NCBI GenBank assembly: GCA_945872805.1
Contig: CAMCBE010000118.1
Location: forward strand, 1-6,423
Direction of reading: 5' to 3'
DNA from: Chitinophaga pinensis
GTDB taxonomy: Bacteria > Bacteroidota > Bacteroidia > Chitinophagales > Chitinophagaceae
Length of the DNA: 6,423 bases
Shown: piece by piece, positions 4,850 through 6,423 of the stretch
Numbering within the stretch: position 1 is the stretch's first letter
Layout of the letters: every line of letters starts with the position of its first letter
Notes under the pieces: generated by a model
What the model was told of the DNA's origin: nothing
The model's database searches: none
The model's input: the letters and a program-made list of their open reading frames with translations, nothing else
Program-made: the position numbers and the translations under genes

Positions 4850-6423
4850 TTATCTTTTAGCATGCTGTCTAACTAAAAAACGTTCAAACTCATCTTTTGA
4901 GTAACTGCTCAGGTTATTCTCATTCTTTAGGGCACCTTTTTGTGCTGCCAAAACTCCATAGCGGATATCGTTGAAGCCATCAATATGGTGTGCGTCTGGG
5001 TTGATGGATAGCAATACACCTTTCTGTTGTGCCTTACTCACCCAGGTCCAATCTAAATCAAGCCTCCTAGGGTGTGCGTTGATCTCAAGGACCACATCAT
5101 TTACTGCACAAGCATCAATAATTTTATCATGGTCGATAGGGTAGCCCTTTCGGCTCAATAACAATCTGCCGGTAGGATGGCCAAGGATACTCGTAAATGG
5201 ATTTTCTATGGCGGTGAGCAGCCTTTGCATTGCTTTTTCTTCAGTCATTTTCAGGTTTGAGTGCACAGAAGCGATCACTATGTCAAATGTGCTTAGAAAT
5301 TGATTGGAATAGTCAAGTGCCCCATCATTTAGAATATCGCACTCAATACTTTTGTAAATCCTAAACGGGGCTAGTTTTTGATTCAATTCGTCAACATATT
5401 GATGTTGTGCTTTTACGCGTTCTTCACTGAGGCCGTTTGCATAGAAAGCTACTTTACTGTGATCACTGATTACTAAATATTCTAATCCTCTTCGTATACA
5501 TTCTGCAGCCATTTCTTCAATCGTATTGCTGCCATCACTCCAATCGCTATGGCTATGAATTATGCCTTTGATATCGGATGGTTGAACTAATTGAGGGATC
5601 GGATTCAATTTTGATGCATCTATGATTTCTACAGTTTCTCTCAAGTATGCAGGAATGAAATGAATATTTGATGACTTAAATATTTCTTCTTCTGTATGAT
5701 ATCCTGATGGATTAAATGGAAAATCGTTTTCCCATCGTGCAATGAATTCTTCGCTTGATGATAACCGAAAATGCAATTCATAAATATTCGATGTACTGGT
5801 GCAATGTATTTCAATCGCTACATTTTCATCACCAATGCATTCGACTTTTTCTGTTGATTGATTCGTTATTTTGAAGTTTCCAGCGATGAAAAATAATTTT
5901 ATATTTTCTAGGGAAACATCAGTTATCCACATCAATTTTTCGATAGTTGGGAGCTGTCTAGCGAATGCGCCAGATGCTAAAATGGTATTTTGGGGGAATG
6001 CTTTGTTAAGTAATTGATGCATGTGATGGGCATACAATTCAACTTCTGAATACAGAAAATGTCCTTGATGTTTGAAATAAAACTCAATCGCATCTGCTAC
6101 ATTTTTTTGTGTTTTCTCTCCAAATCCTTTGTATAATAAAAGACGATTTTCATTACAGGCATAGAGTAATTCACCAATATTTTCAATGCCCATATCTTTC
6201 CAAATGGTGGAAATTTTTTTCGGCCCCAGTCCTTTAATTTGCATCATCTCAAGAATACCTTCGGGCGTTTTTTGAATGAGTGCATCAAGGGCCTCTAGTT
6301 TACCTGTGTCTAAAATTTCTATTATTTTTTTTCCAGTCGATTCACTAATTCCCTTGATTGAAAACAATTCTGCTTGTGGTAAGGATGACAGTTGAACTGG
6401 TGCTTTTTCAATGCTGAAAGCTG
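4850..6423 (-). CDS. polX: PolX-type protein: helix-hairpin-helix, degenerate polymerase palm, and PHP phosphoesterase domain (N-terminus outside window)
   Basis: The frame runs open from TAA at 4850-4852 to the right edge. The TTG at 6365-6367 is internal, because the codons before it (AFSIEKAPVQLSSLPQ) continue the family's N-terminal region, so roughly 30 residues are missing. Counting from that TTG, the order is: helix-hairpin-helix motifs IKGISESTGKK (4-14), IKGLGPKK (44-51) and YKGFGEK (79-85), which bind DNA; a Pol-beta-like palm (about 100-210); a thumb remnant with HTEEEIF and IPAYLRE (224-244); and a PHP domain (265-505). The PHP metal ligands appear complete: H271, H273, D278, H303, E342, H369, H397, D458, H460; in PolX enzymes this domain gives 3'-5' exonuclease and related phosphoesterase activity. 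In the palm, the position of the usual GS...GDIDIL motif reads SGAFARQLPTIEKLMWI (132-148), with Lys and Met where the two catalytic Asp should be. The third Asp also seems replaced, by Ala 184. I infer a nuclease or phosphoesterase without polymerase activity, probably in DNA repair. Confidence 0.88.
   Translation of the reverse strand, partial: AFSIEKAPVQLSSLPQAELFSIKGISESTGKKIIEILDTGKLEALDALIQKTPEGILEMMQIKGLGPKKISTIWKDMGIENIGELLYACNENRLLLYKGFGEKTQKNVADAIEFYFKHQGHFLYSEVELYAHHMHQLLNKAFPQNTILASGAFARQLPTIEKLMWITDVSLENIKLFFIAGNFKITNQSTEKVECIGDENVAIEIHCTSTSNIYELHFRLSSSEEFIARWENDFPFNPSGYHTEEEIFKSSNIHFIPAYLRETVEIIDASKLNPIPQLVQPSDIKGIIHSHSDWSDGSNTIEEMAAECIRRGLEYLVISDHSKVAFYANGLSEERVKAQHQYVDELNQKLAPFRIYKSIECDILNDGALDYSNQFLSTFDIVIASVHSNLKMTEEKAMQRLLTAIENPFTSILGHPTGRLLLSRKGYPIDHDKIIDACAVNDVVLEINAHPRRLDLDWTWVSKAQQKGVLLSINPDAHHIDGFNDIRYGVLAAQKGALKNENNLSSYSKDEFERFLVRQHAKR

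Overview
The window looks like chromosomal DNA of a Bacteroidota bacterium, most likely from the Chitinophagales/Sphingobacteriales side. Four things point there: promoter-like sequences of the Bacteroidota type (TTTG, about 19 nt, TAnnTTTG), the absence of a Shine-Dalgarno sequence before any gene, lipoproteins of a Bacteroidota style, and protein families typical of that phylum. The taxonomic call is inference; no rRNA or other marker gene is present.

Layout from left to right. The 3' part of a gene whose product ends in a c-type cytochrome domain enters from the left edge (+). It meets a minus-strand tRNA-Gly(GCC) tail to tail across a bidirectional hairpin terminator. Upstream of that tRNA lies a textbook Bacteroidota promoter overlapped by a perfect 8-bp dyad. 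Next, on the minus strand, come a 68-residue single-span membrane protein and a family 2 glycosyltransferase that appears to start at TTG. A divergent tRNA-Leu(GAG) on the plus strand ends in a perfect 14-bp hairpin terminator, followed 5 nt later by a minisatellite of 20 units of the 9-mer TTCAACCYC. Then come two tandem paralogous lipoprotein genes (195 aa each, about 69% identical by hand count). They are followed by a second, short TTCAAC array and a noncoding leader, then mazG (NTP pyrophosphohydrolase). mazG converges with a PolX/PHP-domain gene that runs off the right edge; the two stop codons are 1 nt apart.

These genes do not form one pathway. mazG (nucleotide-pool cleaning) and the PolX-like protein (DNA repair family) share a genome-maintenance theme but are convergent. 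The glycosyltransferase and small membrane protein may be cotranscribed and belong to the cell envelope. The lipoprotein pair looks like an accessory cassette inserted or amplified between tRNA-Leu and mazG, bracketed by same-orientation TTCAAC repeats.

The points most worth a second look are the TTCAAC arrays flanking the duplicated lipoproteins, the PolX homologue whose three polymerase carboxylates appear replaced while all PHP metal ligands remain, and the dyad over the tRNA-Gly promoter. I see no CRISPR array, insertion sequence, integrase, rRNA or convincing new multi-gene system.
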